This document shows, piece after piece, positions 35,456-47,451 of a stretch of 64,000 nt of DNA. Position numbers and translations under genes: made by a program. The DNA lies in contig JBOZIK010000001.1 of assembly GCA_051453625.1 (NCBI GenBank), positions 76,623,551 through 76,687,550 on the forward strand. Reading direction: 5' to 3'. The first letter of the stretch is position 1. Each line of letters begins with the position of its first letter. Below the pieces are notes generated by a model. The model saw only the letters and a program-made list of their open reading frames with translations. It had not been told where the DNA came from and did not search any database. The DNA comes from Welwitschia mirabilis. Lineage: Eukaryota; Gnetophyta; Gnetopsida; Welwitschiales.

Positions 35456-38400
35456 ATATAAGGAGCCAAATGACATCCTTTTCTTATAGATCTTTTAATA
35501 GAAAAGATGTAACTAATACGTTTTATAGTGGAAGATAAGCAATTGCATCCTTAAATAAATAATTTATCATATGAAAAAAAAAAGTTTAAAAATCCTCGCT
35601 TTTTCATGGAATCTAAGATAAAGTTTCATTTTGATTTATTGCAATTTTTTTTTAATAATTAATTTTGAGAAGGATAATATCTTAATTAGTATCCTTTACT
35701 CTTGCTAAACCTTTACAAGTATATATAACATTATTGAGAATATATCTACCTTTTTTTGAAATGAAAATTAAAAGTTTTTCATTGTTGGAACATTAACAGT
35801 TCAACTCTTACAAAGACTTAGAAAATAGAATCTAGATGCTCCTTTTAACAGATGCCTTAGCAGTAGATGAAAAAGAGGATACAACACCCCTCAGTTGGCT
35901 TGAAAAGAAAGATCATAACCAATTTATAGCTTTGATTTCTAGGTTACAGGAGCTGGAGGACCAATTGTCTGATACAAACCAGATAAAACGATGCTAAGGA
36001 TCTAGGCGGGATACAAAGTCATCCCAGAATAGGCCCAAACTGTGCATAATCAATGAAACTTGGGGAGCCAAGAAACCGATACCAAGAAGCTTGCTGACCA
36101 TCAAAAATCCTCTCTTCAGATCTAGATATAATCCAACTATTTGCAAGAGAGACTGACTAAATGCTCAGATCCACAGGAGACAAGGGATCCTATTAACACT
36201 GCATTAAAAAATACTACTAAGAGGAGTAACTTGAGAGAAATAGAATAAAGGACAGAACCTAGACAAAAAAATCTTACAAAGAGCCACCCCAAATATAGCA
36301 GATCTAGAAAATAACTTGTCCAAAAAATTCCAAGGTGCCTGATCTAGACGTTAGGATTCCTACCTAGAAATTGAGGAGATATGCCAATAATCTAGCATCA
36401 CAAATGATTTTTTTGAGGAGAATATATCTACCTTTAACACAATCATTTCTTAATACAAATAATAGTAGATAAGACAGTCATCAAACTATTAGCTAAATAT
36501 TTAAATGCATTTTATAATAAATATTAAGTAAACTAATTAGTCTCTAACATGGAATGTATTACCTGATTTTAGTAAAAGACAAGTAACACTTTGATTAACC
36601 TTTAGATCTAAGCTACCTTTGTATGAGGCTTTCTAAAATACGTGAAGTGGAATTTTTCCCAATAATATCCTAAGAATTTTTAAACTACCTTGAAGTATTC
36701 TTTTCTAATAATATCCTAATGATCTTATATAAGTTTTTATAATTAAGAAGAAGTAGAATCACTCTTCAAGAAGTTAGAAAAATTCTTTGTAATTGACATC
36801 TTAAATGTTAAGGTAAGAATTTCTCCTCTTACTAGTATAGCTTCTAGTAAAGTAGATTTTCTACTGATTTAAATAATTCTTAATTTTTGAAACTTACTTA
36901 TAGAGATGATAGCTAAAAGAATCTTGTTCTATAATGGTGTAATTAATAACATATGTTATTGAGTGCTTGAATATTCTTTTCAAATCTAGTACGTAGTTAT
37001 TTTTTTATCAACAGTTTTATAAATGATTTAGAATATGACAATAAGCATGGATTCGTCATGTAATTCATCTAATCCTACCACTTAGATGAGGCACAACATT
37101 CCAGAAAATATGTAAAATAATTTTACTTGATTCAAAATTATATAAAATTTCGTTTAATCTAAAGAGAAAAGAATTATCTTGCTTAGATAAATGCCCAAAG
37201 CTAATCCATAAAGAAATGGCATAATGATCTAATATCAAAAATTTACTATAGACTTCACTAAAAGTATTCTAATTTCATAAAGAAAAAGATGAAAAATAAA
37301 ATATATCAAGGAATTGAAGAATATGAGCACACTTTGATTAAAAAGTTAATCAATTATTAAAAATCCTAAGGAGAAAACTAAAACTATTAAAGGTAATCAA
37401 TAAGAAGAAAAATGATTTTTAAGAAAATCCTATGAATTTTTTAAGAGGAATCCATCTAAAAATAAGAGAATCTAATATTCTTAAGGGAATCCGAGAAACA
37501 TTTGAAAGAGTATAGGCTAACTCAATCATAAGCAATACTTTGAGAAGCTTTGCTTGAAGCATTAAGGGAGAAAATTTTAAAAACTCCATGAGGGAAAAAA
37601 AGAAGCACCCAGCTTCATCACATAAAGTAATCATTAGGTTGTAACTAATGTCCGTATTATTCTCACCATTTTCTCTAAAAACCTAAAACTGAATAGAGAT
37701 TTGTATGTTATTCTTTTAGGCTTTCATATTAAGAGAAGTTATTTAACTTAGTTTTGTTTGAAGACTTGTAAAGATTAAGGCATTTACATGATTCCACCAT
37801 ATTGAAGTCTCCTACAGTTGATTACAGAAGCATGTGCATCTTAAGGAGATAAAGACTTCTTGAATAAAAAAGCATCAACTCCCTTCCCTTTGCTAGATGA
37901 ATACAATTGAATGTTTTAATTTTTTAGTATTGTATTCTTTTACTATTAGATATAGTATTTTGATGAAAAATGAACCCTCAGATACAAGGAATTTAAGTTT
38001 TATTCTTATGAAGTTCATTAATACACTTCTTCCCTCATAAAAGGGAATAATGCTTACAAACATGTTATAAAAATTTAGAAGATTAAAGTAAATAGCTTCT
38101 ATTGATGAATAATGAAATGAGCTTTAAGAGACAAAGTTTTCTTTTTTTTATTCAAATATACATTAAAAAATACCTTATTCTAATTCCAAATGAGAAAGAA
38201 AAGTTTTGAGTACTAATAAAATGATCTACTGGGATTAATAATCGCATGTGTGAAATTCTTAAAATTAGGAGGCAAACTTGGCAACTCCAATAAAACATGG
38301 CACACTATGATGTTCTAGAGCATTAACATCAAAATTGGGTTTCCCTTGTTGAATTATGAAAACAATGTGGTAATGAACAAAAATATGCAACAAAATAGCT

Positions 38401-38900
38401 TTCTCTACTCTAGATGTTGAAAGTACGCAACACAATAACTTTCTCTACCATAGATGTTGAAGAGAACTTAAACAATGAAAAAAGCTCAAGCAAAATATTT
38501 AACATATAAGGTTAAAATATCATAGCATGATAAAACCAAATGAATCTATCGCAAGAAAGACATCATTCTTAGGAGATAACCCGATATCTACAAGAAAATA
38601 TATTGTTAGGAAAGATTGATACCATATTACTCAAATACATCTTTAAGTAAGGTAAAATCAAAATCTATATCTGCTATTCTGCCTTTGAAATTATATGATG
38701 AGATTTTCTGAAATCCATATTCAACAACATTTAAAATATTTAAATCCTTAAAATAGAAGGTGAGACTATTCTATTGTTCACAACCCTTGTGCTATTGCAA
38801 TAAAAAACAACCTCTTTAATTCACATCCAAATTTTTGCAATTACATAGAAACCTCCAATTCACTTTCAAAGCTTCGTATACTAATATTAAAAAGAAAATA
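35456..38900. other. Mostly unassigned, with a GC-richer island
   Basis: At about 35850-36410 base composition rises and a plus-strand frame reads DEKEDTTPLSWLEKKD then FIALISRLQELEDQLSDTN, which has coiled-coil character. It could be part of a retroelement ORF1 or gag, but no diagnostic motif is present. The remaining AT-rich sequence shows nothing recognisable. Confidence 0.35.
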
Positions 38901-39228
38901 TATCCTTATTACCAAATTACAAGTCAATCATCAAAACTGTGCACCAAACCCCTGATTTTGTCATGAACACTCAAAAAGCACGGGTCTCAAGTTGTTATTT
39001 TTTAAATAGGCAGTACACAAAGCCAAGATCAAACACAGCAACCACGTTTTACTGTATCTTAAATAGGCAATGCACATGCGACACGTTTGGTTGCTCTGTT
39101 CTCATTTTGACAATGTGCGAAACGCCGTGAGGCGAACGCCTCCATCAACAACTCCCCCCAATTTAAAAAAGCGAATAGTTACTCTCATCATCTCTGTCTC
39201 ACGTTTCCCACCGGGAAAGGAATTCGAC

Positions 39229-39238
39229 CTATAAAATC
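39229..39238 (+). promoter_or_regulatory. TATA box of the SABATH gene
   Basis: CTATAAAATC lies 84 bp before the proposed start codon at 39322, a normal distance for a plant core promoter plus a short leader. Just upstream a 16-bp motif occurs twice with two differences (AAATAGGCAGTACAC at about 39003 and AAATAGGCAATGCAC at about 39060); these could be regulatory copies. Confidence 0.5.
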
Positions 39239-39321
39239 GTCCTTTCTCAAACCCATTCCTCACTCGAAATCAGACACACCTTTTCAGTTTGAAGGGGCAT
39301 CCTGCAGGCAATCACCCACTC

Positions 39322-40781
39322 ATGGAATTCTCGGACCTCCACATAAACACAAACACAAACGAGCGCAACGATGTTCAAGGAGTCCTCGCAATGACCGGTG
39401 GCCGTGGCGACTCTAATTACGCTTCCAACTCCCTTGGCCAGGTTCCTCTCTTTCTTTTCTTTGTTATATTTCCAGTCTTAGTGTTAATTAATTTGCAGAG
39501 TCACTTATTCGAAGCGTGATCTCGCAGAGGAAAGTATGCGACGAACTGCATCCAATTCTTCGTGACTTCGTTGCCCCTACCACGCGAGAGCTTCTCCATC
39601 GGAGTCCGGAATCTTTCCAAGAAACATTCCACATCGCAGACACCGGCTGCGCCACTGGCGCCAACACATACCTGGCCGTCGACGCTATCGTCCGATCGGC
39701 GACACAGTGCTTTCTCAGTCGTTCGATCGACGTGAGGCATGAATTCCAAGTCTATTTCTGTGATCTTCCCTCAAATGATTTCAACACGCTGCTTTCCGAT
39801 CTCCCTCCTTTCCACCGATATGACAGCGCGGGTTATCCGCGAAGTTGATCTGACTTTGCAGCAGCGGTCTGCGGCTCTCACTATCATCGGCATCTTCCCA
39901 AGAGATCTCTCCACTTCTGCATTCCTCCAACTCCCTCCACTGGCTCTTCTCTGTAAGTCGCTCCAAAACTTTTGCTAAACAAGAAAAATGCTAAAATGAT
40001 TTGTAGAGGAACTGTTTGTTTTGAGACTGTGTCGAAACTCACGCAGGTGCCAAAGGAAGTGAAAGACAGGAATTCAAAGGCGTGGAATGAAGGGCACGTT
40101 TACATATCGAACAAGGAAGTTGCGGACGCATATCTGAAGCGATTTACTTCTGATTTTGCTTCGTATTTGAAAGCTCGTGCCGAGGAGATGGTTCCCGGCG
40201 GAGGTCTCTTCGGGGTCATTCTGGGGCGGCATTCGACAGACCCCACCCAACAAGACGGGCTGGGAGAGTTCATTAAGAAGATGGAATTTCCTTTCAAAGA
40301 AATGATCGAAGAGGTATGAATAGTATAATTATGTTACTTCTTGTACTACTTTTTCTATAGTACCTATTAGAAAATGTAATGCTGGAATGAACGGGCGATG
40401 TCTCGGGGAATTATTGAACAAAGCGTTCTGGACGATTTCAATATGCCGCTGTTCGCACCGACGGCGGAAGAGGTGAAGAGGATTGTGGATGGAGAGAAGT
40501 CGTTTGAGAGAAAGGAAGTGAGACTTCTGAAAGGACTTCCTGTGCAAACAATGACGGACATGAAGAAAGGAGAAGAAGCTGGATTCGGGAAAAGGGAGGA
40601 GATGCTGTACAGATCGCTCACTGAGGAGGCGGTGAGTGGACAATTGGGAGGAAATGCGGATTTGGTCAATGAATATTTCGGGAGAATAAGAAAGCCGGCA
40701 ACGATGAATCCAGAAGAATTGCTGGAAAAAGAGGCCGATGTGGTGGTTGCGTCGCTCATTCGGCGCACCGATGATGACTGA
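39322..40781 (+). pseudogene. SABATH-family S-adenosylmethionine carboxyl methyltransferase
   Basis: SABATH enzymes methylate small acids such as salicylate, jasmonate or farnesoate with S-adenosylmethionine in the cytosol. Exon 1 (39322-39441) holds MTGGRGDSNYASNSLGQ with the SAM-contacting YAxNSxxQ. Exon 2 (39501-39952) holds ADTGCATGANTYLAVDA (about residues 86-102) and EFQVYFCDLPSNDFNTL (121-137). Exon 3 (40047-40313) starts VPKEVKDRNSKAWNEGHVYI and carries GGGLFGVILGRH. Exon 4 (about 40380-40781) holds DDFNMPLFAPTAEEVKRIV and ends in TGA. Introns are 59, 94 and 66 bp, with GTAAGT and GTATGA donors for the second and third. The total of about 413 codons is slightly long for the family. 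Three lesions: an in-frame TGA at 39846-39848; a one-base deletion at 39920/39921, just before the substrate-pocket SNSLHWL motif; and no AG acceptor before exon 4 (sequence ends TGTAA where TGTAG would work). Probably recently inactivated; the substrate cannot be inferred. Confidence 0.9.
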
Positions 40782-43480
40782 TACTGTGATTATAGGTGCC
40801 AAACGCCAGAAACACAGCCAACCTTTGTGCAGACGGAGTGCGGAAGCCCATTAAACCTCTCATCTACTAGTTCCAGCATCCAGACGAACCGGCAATTCAG
40901 GGGGAAAGGGAATAAGAAAACGTAGCTTGGTGATAAAAAAATACATGCTAGGATTCAAAAAGGCCTTACTGCCTTACTGTGTACCTGTGATACCAGTTCC
41001 TGCGCCGGGACGTATACGACATAGCAAATAGTGGGTTGTTTAACAATTATTAGTTACTAGAAATTCCCTTGACATCGAATTCCTATCCTGTGTGTCTGCG
41101 CTTCTTATCAGCAATATTTATTTTATTTTCTCAACGTTGGTGGCTTTTCTGAGTTCGTGGAGGGCAAAAGATTACAAAACATTAATGCAAAACTTGACTT
41201 ATATCATAGATGTATTAAGCTTCCTCCTTCGTACACATATATATTTTGATTTTTAGTATTTGTTGTTTTTTAAACATTTTTATTAATATTATCGACAATT
41301 CTTTGTCAATAATAATCAAATAAATATTTCACATTCCTTCAGCATTTCTTAAATGGTTTGTCTTTACAAACATTATTCTCATTTTTTTGCTAATTTCCTT
41401 GCCTTTATTCAAATAATTTATATTACGAGATTTTGTTAAAATAGAAAACGAGCAAATGTTTTGAAGAAATCATTGCAAGAAATAAAAGTAATGAAGAAAA
41501 TACATCATCGATCACTTGTGAAAGGAATCTCCTTTATTTAAAATTTCAAGTTTGCCATTTATAATAGAACTGTGAGAAAAGTCCAAACAGATGAGAATGT
41601 CACGTTTTCAACATTTTACTGTATTGGTAAAGTCAAGGACACGTGGTTTCAGTTTCAAAACTCCACATTAAGAGGGCCTATAGGGCGTTGAACCCAAACA
41701 ATAATAGGGAGTAAAGTTAAATTGAGGGCGCAAAGCTCAACCTTAGAGCATGGACGTGTATGCCGAATTGCCAAATGGAATCCCAGGAAGAAACGTTCTG
41801 GAATTAGGAAGCCGGCGCCCTGTCTTTGTTGATATGGCATGACTGATATGGAATTAGGAATTTATTTTTGATCAATCACTTTCTTACAGAAGCGAAACTT
41901 CTCTTACCGGAAATATTTTTGAATGGACTTTCCTACATAAACACAAATTCTTCTCCTGAAAATATCTTTCACCTTATCAACAGTTTTTTTGAATGGACTT
42001 TCCTACATAAACACAAATTTTTGGTTGGATGACGAACGCCGCTAACCAAGAATTGCGTTTGAAGTGTACAGATGTTATAAACGCGGAAGGAACTGGAAGC
42101 AGATGATCATAAACAAATTATCAGCAAAGAAGAAAGCGTCGGAATAAGAACAAACGTCTGCACGAAAGGAAAGGAAAGTTCCCTTAGGAACGAGCCGAAA
42201 GGGAAAGTAACGGAATCTTGAAAAGTAGAAGAAATCAGCGAAATAGGACCAGAACGGAAAAGGCTTGTCTAAGCCCTTCACTCTGGCTCACCGTTCCTTT
42301 CATATAGTCATCAGGATCGCCACATGATCGATAACTTCCTTCTCTGCAGACTGAGGTTTTTGCTGATTTTTAAGACACTGACATAATGCTGATGCTGCCT
42401 ACATATCGAAGCAGTGTGAGTGCCATGCCCATCAGTGTCTCTTTGGGAAGCCATCAGCTTTGCTAAGAAAAAAACCTTTGTTTTCTGCCTTCACGGTCCT
42501 CTGGCATGCTTTTCGCGCCCAAGCGATTTGTTTTCTGCCTGCGTGCTCCTCTGGCGTGCTCTCGGTGTAAGGCCGCTTCTTGGCTGCGTTGTCTTATGCG
42601 CAAAATGGTTTTGAAGCGGGAGGGATAATGGCCATGTATGGGTAATGCTGGCCATATATGGGTAATGCAGGCCATGGATTCACCCTCATATCAGTGATGC
42701 CATATCAAGAAAGACGTGGCAATGCAAAATATTAAAAAACTAAATAACCCACCTCCGTTTAATAGGAGAAAGGACAGGGCTTAGACACTTAAGCTATGTT
42801 AATAATACTCGCAACAGTGCAACACTGTTCAAAAAATCTACAATTTAGTGTTCCAGATACGTTGCGTCCTAGAAACCTCCTATTAAAAAAATTAAGGACC
42901 TCAATTCTAAAATCTACAATTTAGTGTTCCAGATACGCTGCCATGCTATGTATTTTTCTAGTTAATGTTCGCAACAAAAGCAACAAAAAATCAGGAATTC
43001 GTTTAATTATCAGTGAAATTTAGCACTTAAAACGTTGTTTCAACAGGGGTCAAAAAATCAATGAGACCTTCTCCACTTCTAATGACTTCCAATCTCGTTG
43101 TTAAGAAGGCGGAGGAGGAGAAGTGCGATTTACGAAACCTTACTAAGAGTTCAATCTCTGGTAAGAAAAAGCCGTACGCGTTCTGAAAGGAAACAGGAAA
43201 TGTATTGGCCTGTTGTGTACCGCGAATCATTGAAAGATTAGTAAGAGAACTACAAGAGCAGGCTACGAAAAGAAGAGCATACGCCGTGCCTCATTAGGCA
43301 GTTAAAAAGAGTCACGGTGCATACGGGAGAGCACACACGGTGCAGTTAAAAGAAGCACGGTGTAGGGGCCCCTCACTGTAAGGCCACAAATACATCATTG
43401 AGCAGGCCTAAAGCGCATCATTGAGTTAAAATACTAATCTTTTCTATTAGCGTTAAACAAGGTTTGCAAAATTCTCTTCA
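40782..43480. other. GC-richer intergenic DNA with short duplications
   Basis: I see no gene here. Several young-looking direct repeats are present: a 34-bp repeat at 41916-41949 and 41986-42019; a roughly 35-bp pair starting TTTGTTTTCTGCCT at 42477 and 42528; about three 22-bp units with GGCCATGTATGGG at 42625-42675; a 29-bp pair at 42833-42861 and 42909-42937; and CACGGTGCA-type repeats at 43310-43370. Confidence 0.6.
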
Positions 43481-43499
43481 CTTGTTGGTTAGTGACTTT

Positions 43500-43950
43500 T
43501 ATTTCAACATTGATTTATAGATGATAACGAGCAGCGTTTGTATGTAGTAAGCCATCATTGAGGTTTAGATGACTAAAAGTAGAAGAAAGTATGTTTTTTC
43601 AAAAGTATAAAAACCACTCTAATATCATTAACTTTAGTTGGAATAGTTGTGTATCACTTAGTAACATAATCAACACAAATTAAATATAAAGATAACTAAA
43701 AATTGAATGGAATGGCTTAATAGAGTCTTTACCTCATAATCGAAAGGTTTATTGATTATAATAGGAGAAAGAAGAATTGTTGTTGTCTTTCTTAGAGTGC
43801 CTAGACGCTAACATTTATCAGAAGACTTGGAATATACATAAATATTTTTGAAAAGAGTTAGACAATAAAGTCTAAATTAGAGGAAAATGAATGCCACAAG
43901 CATCATCATGTCAAAATTGTGAAACATTTACAACTTTAGAGTGTGATATG
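43500..43950 (-). pseudogene. gypsy integrase fragment
   Basis: Minus-strand frames contain HDDACGIHF (normally HDxACGGHF, zinc-binding region), SFSYYNQ, IFSYLYILFVLIMLLSDTQL and LNLNDGLLH (normally IISDGGTHF). Spacing and order match a gypsy integrase up to the second catalytic Asp, after which similarity ends near 43500. Confidence 0.6.
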
Positions 43951-44199
43951 CATCTATGACTGATTTGATTAAGATGTTATTTGAAAAGGTAAGGATCCTT
44001 TCATAAATATTTATTAATCTCATGCAAGAAATTCTCTCCATATTGAGTATTTTAATACAAATATTTCATTCATAATAAGACAGCTAGATACATTGACATA
44101 TTAAGGTTCATCTTACCAAGCTAAAAGATGCTTATTAGGGGAAGTGTCACTAATAGGTAAAATTCTAAACAATAAGAACAATGCATAATATGAGATACT

Positions 44200-44681
44200 T
44201 AAAATAGTCAAGAAAGTTAACAACATAATTGTGACTAAAAGTAATAGTTTTTTAGCCTTGAAGAGAATATCTAAATTTTTCTAAGTTAAAAACTATAGCT
44301 AAGACTCCTTTTTAGTGGTTGTCTAACGCAATTGAAAATCTTGTAAAACTTTAATCAAATAATAAATAGCATTAGGCATTTCATCGTTTCTTTTCCTTAC
44401 ATGATTCTACAAAATAATCAATGGTATCATAAAGAAGTTTTAAAAGAGTGATCAATTAGAAGGTTGCAAAACAAGAGCAAATGTGAGAAGAGATTTTCGA
44501 ATTTCAAATGTAAAGTGACATTTAAAAATTCATTTCAAAGGTGCATCTCTAACAACAAGGTTAGAAAAAGTCTTAACAATATTTTTGAAAATGTCTAAAT
44601 AAATCGATAATAATAAATAGGATGCCTAAAAACATAGGTGACATCTTTGACACATTTAGAAATGAATAGATGACAACAATT
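44200..44681 (-). pseudogene. gypsy RT/RNase H, second half
   Basis: It resumes on the far side of the copia insertion with KCVKDVTYVF (normally NVKDVRSFL), then FSNLVVRDAPLK, LLTFALVLQPSN and KRNDEMPNAIYYLIKVLQDF. These are the thumb/connection and RNase H segments that directly follow the first half in intact gypsy elements. Stops and frame changes are frequent. Confidence 0.75.
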
Positions 44682-44851
44682 TATTTCTAGGAAACAAGAG
44701 TTCCAAAAAATGGAGAGTACAATATTCCAAAACATAAATTTTATTTCTAATCTTTCATATTCAAACAAAGAGTTTGCTTAAACAAACAACACACTACTAG
44801 GGTTTTCATGAATCCCTAGCCGTGGGACCATAGTATGTACTAGCCTTAGCA
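44682..44851 (-). repeat. 3' LTR of the nested copia
   Basis: Matches 47285-47451 through shared blocks such as TTCATGAATCCCTAG and TCCAAAACATAA. The inner side (plus strand ATCCATCC, gap, then a long C run) would read as a G-rich polypurine tract on the element strand. Confidence 0.75.
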
Positions 44852-44859
44852 ATCCATCC

Positions 44860-44959
44860 NNNNNNNNNNNNNNNNNNNNNNNNNNNNNNNNNNNNNNNNN
44901 NNNNNNNNNNNNNNNNNNNNNNNNNNNNNNNNNNNNNNNNNNNNNNNNNNNNNNNNNNN
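44860..44959. other. Assembly gap of exactly 100 N, followed by a C28 run
   Basis: The gap size suggests a placeholder. The 28-base C run (44960-44987) and ACCCCC after it probably broke the assembly. Confidence 0.95.
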
Positions 44960-45163
44960 CCCCCCCCCCCCCCCCCCCCCCCCCCCCACCCCCTCACTGT
45001 AAAAATATGCTCTCTTCTAAGGGAAAACCAGAGTGCTCGAGGGAAAACCTTAGGAATGTGGCCAAAAAAAAAAAAAAGAAGAAAAAGAAAAAAAAAAAAA
45101 AAACCCTTTGGAAAGGAGTTGTATGTGAGGGAACTACTTTGTGAAAGAAGTAGTCAATTTATT

Positions 45164-45295
45164 TCTACACATCCTGTAGCACATAGGCTTATTATGTGCA
45201 TTACACATCTTATAATGTTAGGCCAAAACATGTACTACACATCTCGTAGTACTAGGCCATATTTGTACTATAAATCTCATAGTACTAGGATTAGG
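45164..45295. repeat. Minisatellite inside the nested copia
   Basis: About four units of 33-36 bp share ACACATCTCGTAGTACTAGG-like cores (ACACATCCTGTAGCA, ACACATCTTATAATG, ACACATCTCGTAGTA, ATAAATCTCATAGTA). Confidence 0.7.
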
Positions 45296-46029
45296 TGTAA
45301 CTTCAATCAAAGACTCATAAGCCAAATGAAGCCCATGATGCCCAAGAAATAAATGAGTTTGACTCAACTCATTGTCAATCCAATTTTGGATTAGAAGTAC
45401 TAGAACTTCTCTTGATGAGGTATCCTTGTTTGAGTAGAAGTTTTTAGTTCGATGGTCAGTCGATGTACTAGCATAATAACTTCATGTTGTATAAGTTCCT
45501 TAATTTTATGAACCAACTCTCATGTACCATTTTCTACAAGAGCATAATATTCTTCTTTCATGGCTTCAACCCACTAACTGTGCAAAATAATGTCTTGTAA
45601 AGAAGTTGGTTTACCATCAAAAGTTAAATGAAGCTTGTCAACGTCATCATCATGAGTTGTATGCAAGCTATATCTAGTTCTAGTTTTACCTTTTTCTTCA
45701 TTATGAACATCTTCGAGAGTAGACTGTAACTAAGTATCACAATGTCACCTATGGGTATTCTTAGCTTCTTCGGTTAGAGAACCTACTAAATTGCTACTAT
45801 AACAATGATTAAGAGTGCTTGGAGCACCAAATTACTCAATTCCTATTGGTTGCAAAGAAGTTATACCACTAGAAGGAACTGGAGTAGGACAGGTGGCTAC
45901 ATCTCCTCCTTCAATCATAGGATGTTGAGAATTCAAGATGGTTATTGGGTTAGAGGAAGGACAAAGCTTCGAAAGATCAAGTTCAAAATCATTGTTCGAA
46001 GTTTGTGAAAAGATGATGTCATGAGAAAT

Positions 46030-47000
46030 AATGATAATATGATGCTGTAGAAGATAAACTTAATAACCCTTCTGGCTAGTTGGATATTTCACAAAGATGC
46101 TAATATAAGCATGTGTTCCAAATTTATCACAATGCTCACATGGAATATGGACATAGTAATTACAACTAAAAATACAAAAGTGTTTCAACTATAGCTTATA
46201 TTCATACCACTTCTCGACTAAAAATATTCCTTTTTTGGTATATCGACTAATGCAGTTATTAAGATGCATAACAATATTCACTACTTCATCCCAAAGATAG
46301 GTCTTATACCACTAAAATACATCATGGAATGCATCATACCCATTATTATGCAATTAAATCACTTAGTAATGCCATTTTGTCGAAGTGTCCTATGGTAAGT
46401 TATTAAATGGCAAACTTATTTAGAAGCGAGAAAGTCCTTAAACTCTGTGGATGTAAATTTGCCATCATTATCTGTGTGAAAACTTTTAATTCAACAATAA
46501 GCTTGCTTTTTCGCTTTGATTTTGAATTTCTTGAAAATGTTCAAGATCTGAGATTTGAACTTGATGAAATATCCCTAAGTCACTCAAGAATAGGCACTAA
46601 TAAAATATATAAAATAATGAAAGCCACCTTGGAGAGTAGAAACTGGCATAGATCCATATAGGTTACTATGAATAAGAAAAAGTTTTTGATCGGAATGCCA
46701 CTTACTTAGTGCAAACCATTATCTAGTTACTTTACCCATTATACATGCTTCACACTAGGGAAAATCCTATGGAAGGGACAGAAGAACCTGAGAGCCATTC
46801 CCATGCATCAAATTCACCATGCGAGGAGTAGGATGTTCTAGTCAATCATGCCAGAGTCACAGGGAGAGATATCATCTTGGAAAATTATGCAAGAGATCTT
46901 ATGTATTTTGACACAACCTTAAAGACGAACAAGTTTTCCATCAATGTAGTCTTATATAACTATTGTTGATTGCAATAAAAAATCTCCATTGAGTGCTTCG
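46030..47000 (-). pseudogene. copia integrase of the nested element
   Basis: The clearest block is the C-terminal end: on the minus strand CEHCDKFGTHAYISIFVKYP followed by TSQKGYXVYL and IIIISHDIIFSQ, matching the 'GYxxxxKGYRxY...IxxSRDVxFxE' tail of copia integrases. Upstream (46260-46950) the wording is consistent with the core, but stops and frame changes prevent a confident catalytic triad. Confidence 0.7.
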
Positions 47001-47284
47001 TCACAAAAATTGAGTGATCTTCTCACACAAGAGAGAAAAGCAATAGAAGGTATGACCTCAAAGAAGACACATACAAAATATTAGAAATAGTCTATAGAGA
47101 GAGCGGTGCTAAGTTAAGGGTAATAGAGCCATAGCCTTCAATTGAAACTAGAGTTCTGTCTACAAAATAAATGTGAGAAAGAGGAAAAAAACATGTAAGA
47201 GGTAATAAGAAATACAAATGCTCATGGAGTTGCTAAAAATGTAAGAAGAGTCTCAAGAATCCTAGCTTAGGAGCTTTGATAGTA

Positions 47285-47451
47285 GTTTCTAGGAAATAAG
47301 AGTTCCAAAAAAAGGATAGCATAAGATTTCCAAAACATAATATTTCTTCTATTTCTTATTCAAATGAAGAGATTGCCTAAATAGACAAGAACACTACTAG
47401 AGCTTTCATGAATCCCTAGGTATGGGACCATGGTGTGTACTAGTCTTAGTA
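47285..47451 (-). repeat. 5' LTR of the nested copia
   Basis: Second copy of the 170-bp repeat. The gypsy RT frame resumes directly beyond it at 47452. Confidence 0.75.

Larger units (their letters stand above)
44682..47451 (-). mobile_element. Nested, internally deleted Ty1/copia element
   Basis: Two direct repeats of about 170 bp (44682-44851 and 47285-47451) bound this minus-strand element. A decayed initiator-tRNA primer site (GCTTTGATAGTA on the plus strand, 47273-47284; perfect would be GCTCTGATACCA) abuts the upstream LTR. Inside are integrase (about 47000-46030) and the start of RT (WVEAMKEEYYALVENGT, about 45590-45520). Most of RT and RNase H and all clear gag are missing, and a 100-base gap lies next to the 3' LTR. 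It interrupts gypsy RT, so it is the younger of the two. No clean target duplication remains. Confidence 0.75.

Noticed and set aside
39501-40802. Several long open frames on the minus strand opposite the SABATH exons (39501-39749, 40100-40297, 40329-40802)
   Set aside because: They mirror the GC-rich exons on the opposite strand, show no domain, and cover exons that have clear family motifs and splice sites on the plus strand.
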